The position numbers were made by a program, and so were the translations under genes. The notes beneath the pieces are model-generated. The model searched no databases. It was given only the letters and a program-made list of their open reading frames with translations, and was not told where the DNA came from. A DNA stretch of 46,605 nt from Bacteroidales bacterium (lineage in GTDB: Bacteria > Bacteroidota > Bacteroidia > Bacteroidales > UBA932), in the NCBI GenBank assembly GCA_017438265.1, contig JAFRVZ010000006.1, positions 1-46,605 on the forward strand, written 5' to 3'. This document shows, one piece after another, positions 45,041 through 46,605 of the stretch (its first letter is position 1; the number at the start of each line of letters is the position of its first letter).

Positions 45041-46194
45041 GCCCGCTCCACTTTCTCCAGCGCTTTTTCGACGGAGGAATCCGTCGCCAGAAGGACACCG
45101 AAACGCCGGTGTCCTTTAACTTCCGGCTTGCCGAAGAGGCGGATCTGGACGCCTTCTTCGCTCAGGATGTCCTCGAGACCGCTGAAGCGGACCTTGTCGG
45201 TATCGCCTTCGATCACGATCGCCTTCGAGGCGCTCGGGCCGAAGAGCCGGATTGCGGGAATCGGCAGGCCGAGGATGGCGCGCGCGTGAAGGGCGAATTC
45301 GGAGAGGTCCTGCGAGATCATCGTGACCATGCCGGTGTCGTGCGGGCGGGGGGAGACTTCGCTGAAGATGGCCTTGTCGTCCTTGATGAACATCTCGACG
45401 CCGAAGATGCCCCAGCCGCCGAGGGCGCCGGTAATCGTGCGGGCGATGTGCCGGGCTTCCGCCATCGCCTTGTCGCTCATCGGCTGCGGCTGCCAGGACT
45501 CGCGGTAGTCGCCGTCGACCTGGTGGTGGCCGATCGGGGCGAGGGTCGTCGTGCCGTCGCGGTGGCGGACGGTCAGCATCGTGATCTCGTAGTCGAACTT
45601 GATGAAGCCTTCGACGATGACGCGGCCGGCGCCGGCGCGGCCGCCTTCCTGGGCCGTATGCCAGGAAGCGTCGATGTCCGCTTCGGACTTGATGACGCTC
45701 TGGCCGTGACCGGAGGAGCTCATGATGGGCTTGACGACGCAGGGAATGCCGATTTCGCGGATCGCCTCGCGGAACTGCTCATAGTTGTCGGCGAAGCGGT
45801 AGGTCGCCGTCGGCAGGCCGAGTTCTTCGGCGGCCAGGCGGCGGATGCCTTCGCGGTTCATCGTGAGGAGGGTCGCCTTGGCGGTCGGAATCACGTTCCA
45901 GCCTTCCTTCTCGAGTTCGACGAGGGTCGGGGTTGCGATGGCTTCGACTTCCGGGATGATGAAATCCGGCTTTTCTTCTTCGATGACGCGGCGCAGGGCG
46001 GCTCCGTCCAGCATGTTGATGACATGGCTGCGGTGGGCTACCTGCATCGCGGGGGCGTTGGCGTAGCGGTCGACGGCGATGACTTCGACGCCGTAGCGCT
46101 GCAGTTCGATGGTGACTTCCTTGCCGAGTTCGCCGGAGCCGCAGAGGAGGGCCCGCTTGGCCGTGGCAGTGAGAGGGGATCCGAGGGTGAGCAT
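45004..46194 (-). CDS. purT: Formate-dependent GAR transformylase (GAR transformylase 2)
   Basis: The 396-aa ATP-grasp enzyme formylates GAR with formate and ATP. Blocks are [20 protein letters not shown] near 16-35 (GAR site), [26 protein letters not shown] near 152-166 (ATP grasp), [28 protein letters not shown] and [16 protein letters not shown] near 278-293. It converges on folD with a 37-bp overlap and lies 18 bp after pfkA in the same direction, so it may be cotranscribed with pfkA. It provides a folate-free alternative to PurN in an organism likely to meet formate. Confidence 0.94.
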   Translation of the reverse strand: MLTLGSPLTATAKRALLCGSGELGKEVTIELQRYGVEVIAVDRYANAPAMQVAHRSHVINMLDGAALRRVIEEEKPDFIIPEVEAIATPTLVELEKEGWNVIPTAKATLLTMNREGIRRLAAEELGLPTATYRFADNYEQFREAIREIGIPCVVKPIMSSSGHGQSVIKSEADIDASWHTAQEGGRAGAGRVIVEGFIKFDYEITMLTVRHRDGTTTLAPIGHHQVDGDYRESWQPQPMSDKAMAEARHIARTITGALGGWGIFGVEMFIKDDKAIFSEVSPRPHDTGMVTMISQDLSEFALHARAILGLPIPAIRLFGPSASKAIVIEGDTDKVRFSGLEDILSEEGVQIRLFGKPEVKGHRRFGVLLATDSSVEKALEKVERAYAKLQVEILPR

Positions 46195-46212
46195 ATTGTA
46201 AATGATTGAATT

Positions 46213-46605
46213 TTAGATGGAAAGGACGGTCAGGACGTTGATGAGCTCGCGGTCGATGGGCTTGTCGAGCTTGATGGCGCGGGAGATCGGAACGTAGACG
46301 ATTTCGTCCTGGCGCAGGCCGATCATCACGTTGCGCTGGCCTTCCTTGAGCGCTTCGATCGAAGCGACGCCGAGGCGGCTTGCAAGGATGCGGTCGCGCG
46401 CGGTCGGGGAGCCTCCGCGCTGGAGGTAGCCGAGGATCGAGACGCGGACGTCGTACTGGGGGTATTCCTTGCGCACGCGTTCCGCATAGTGCATCGCGCC
46501 GCCGTCTTTTTCCGAGACGAGGACGATCGAGCTGTTCTTGCTCTTGCGGATGCCGCGGCCGATGAAGTTCGAGAGCTGGTCGATGTCGGTCTTGTCTTCC
46601 GGGAT
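46213..46605 (-). CDS. pfkA: 6-phosphofructokinase, C-terminal part (5' end beyond window)
   Basis: The visible 130 C-terminal residues enter the window in frame at 46605 with IPEDKTDID and end at a TAA at 46213. They contain [14 protein letters not shown], then [20 protein letters not shown], which holds the conserved PFK substrate-binding ending with LGxxQRGGxP, and [15 protein letters not shown]. This is the ATP-type PFK fold of glycolysis. The N-terminal half with the ATP site is outside the window. The frame continues without a stop, so truncation is only the window edge. purT follows 18 bp downstream. Confidence 0.92.
   Translation of the reverse strand: MPEDKTDIDQLSNFIGRGIRKSKNSSIVLVSEKDGGAMHYAERVRKEYPQYDVRVSILGYLQRGGSPTARDRILASRLGVASIEALKEGQRNVMIGLRQDEIVYVPISRAIKLDKPIDRELINVLTVLSI

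Overview
The window is a chromosomal segment of a GC-rich member of the Bacteroidota, most likely a Bacteroidales of gut or rumen type. This rests on Bacteroidota-style promoters (TTTG, about 19-21 nt, then TAnnTTTG), few Shine-Dalgarno sequences, families typical of the phylum (TGS-domain nucleoside kinase, standalone TonB plug lipoprotein, long PotA, single-chain PurL of about 1,240 aa, GH125 mannosidase) and many short lipoproteins. I see no insertion sequence, prophage, CRISPR array or rRNA. Many long open frames antisense to genes are GC-driven shadows and are not annotated.

Layout. Positions 1-4220 hold two surface lipoproteins that look AT-richer than the rest (the first only as its C-terminus), a secreted GH125 alpha-mannosidase, an AlkZ-related protein, tRNA-Phe(GAA) and a small lipoprotein. 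At 4233-6977 a cobalamin riboswitch precedes a BtuB-like receptor and a short BtuC-like permease, without ATPase or binding protein. Positions 7015-19416 are mixed housekeeping: htpG, a standalone plug lipoprotein, an HI0933-type flavoprotein with a downstream lipoprotein, a uridine-kinase-like enzyme, a beta-barrel, a zinc-less sirtuin, an acyl-ACP thioesterase, a CE1-type esterase, YitT, upp and a radical SAM protein. At 19525-23805 lies a complete polyamine ABC transporter, potABCD.

From 23962 to 45040, seventeen genes run head to tail with overlaps or gaps of at most 19 bp: pyrC-carA-carB-pyrK-pyrD-pyrF-pyrE-pyrB, purE-purL-purC-purF-purM-purN-purH-purD and folD. They encode the whole UMP pathway, most of the route to IMP, and the folate enzyme that feeds PurN and PurH. 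In front lies a leader with a promoter, a 24-codon reading frame and a strong intrinsic terminator ending 8 nt before pyrC, arranged like a translation-coupled attenuator. A convergent purT and the 3' part of pfkA close the window.

The most striking observation is that the two enzymes that normally bring glutamine nitrogen into the first steps of these pathways both appear to have lost glutaminase chemistry. CarA has Ser and Tyr where the catalytic Cys and His belong. PurF lacks its N-terminal Cys and has changes at two glutamine-site residues. The synthetase and transferase parts look intact, and PurL in the same operon keeps its catalytic Cys. This suggests direct use of ammonia for carbamoyl phosphate and phosphoribosylamine, possibly an adaptation to an ammonia-rich gut. 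PyrB also carries a fused PyrI-like zinc module, with no separate pyrI nearby.
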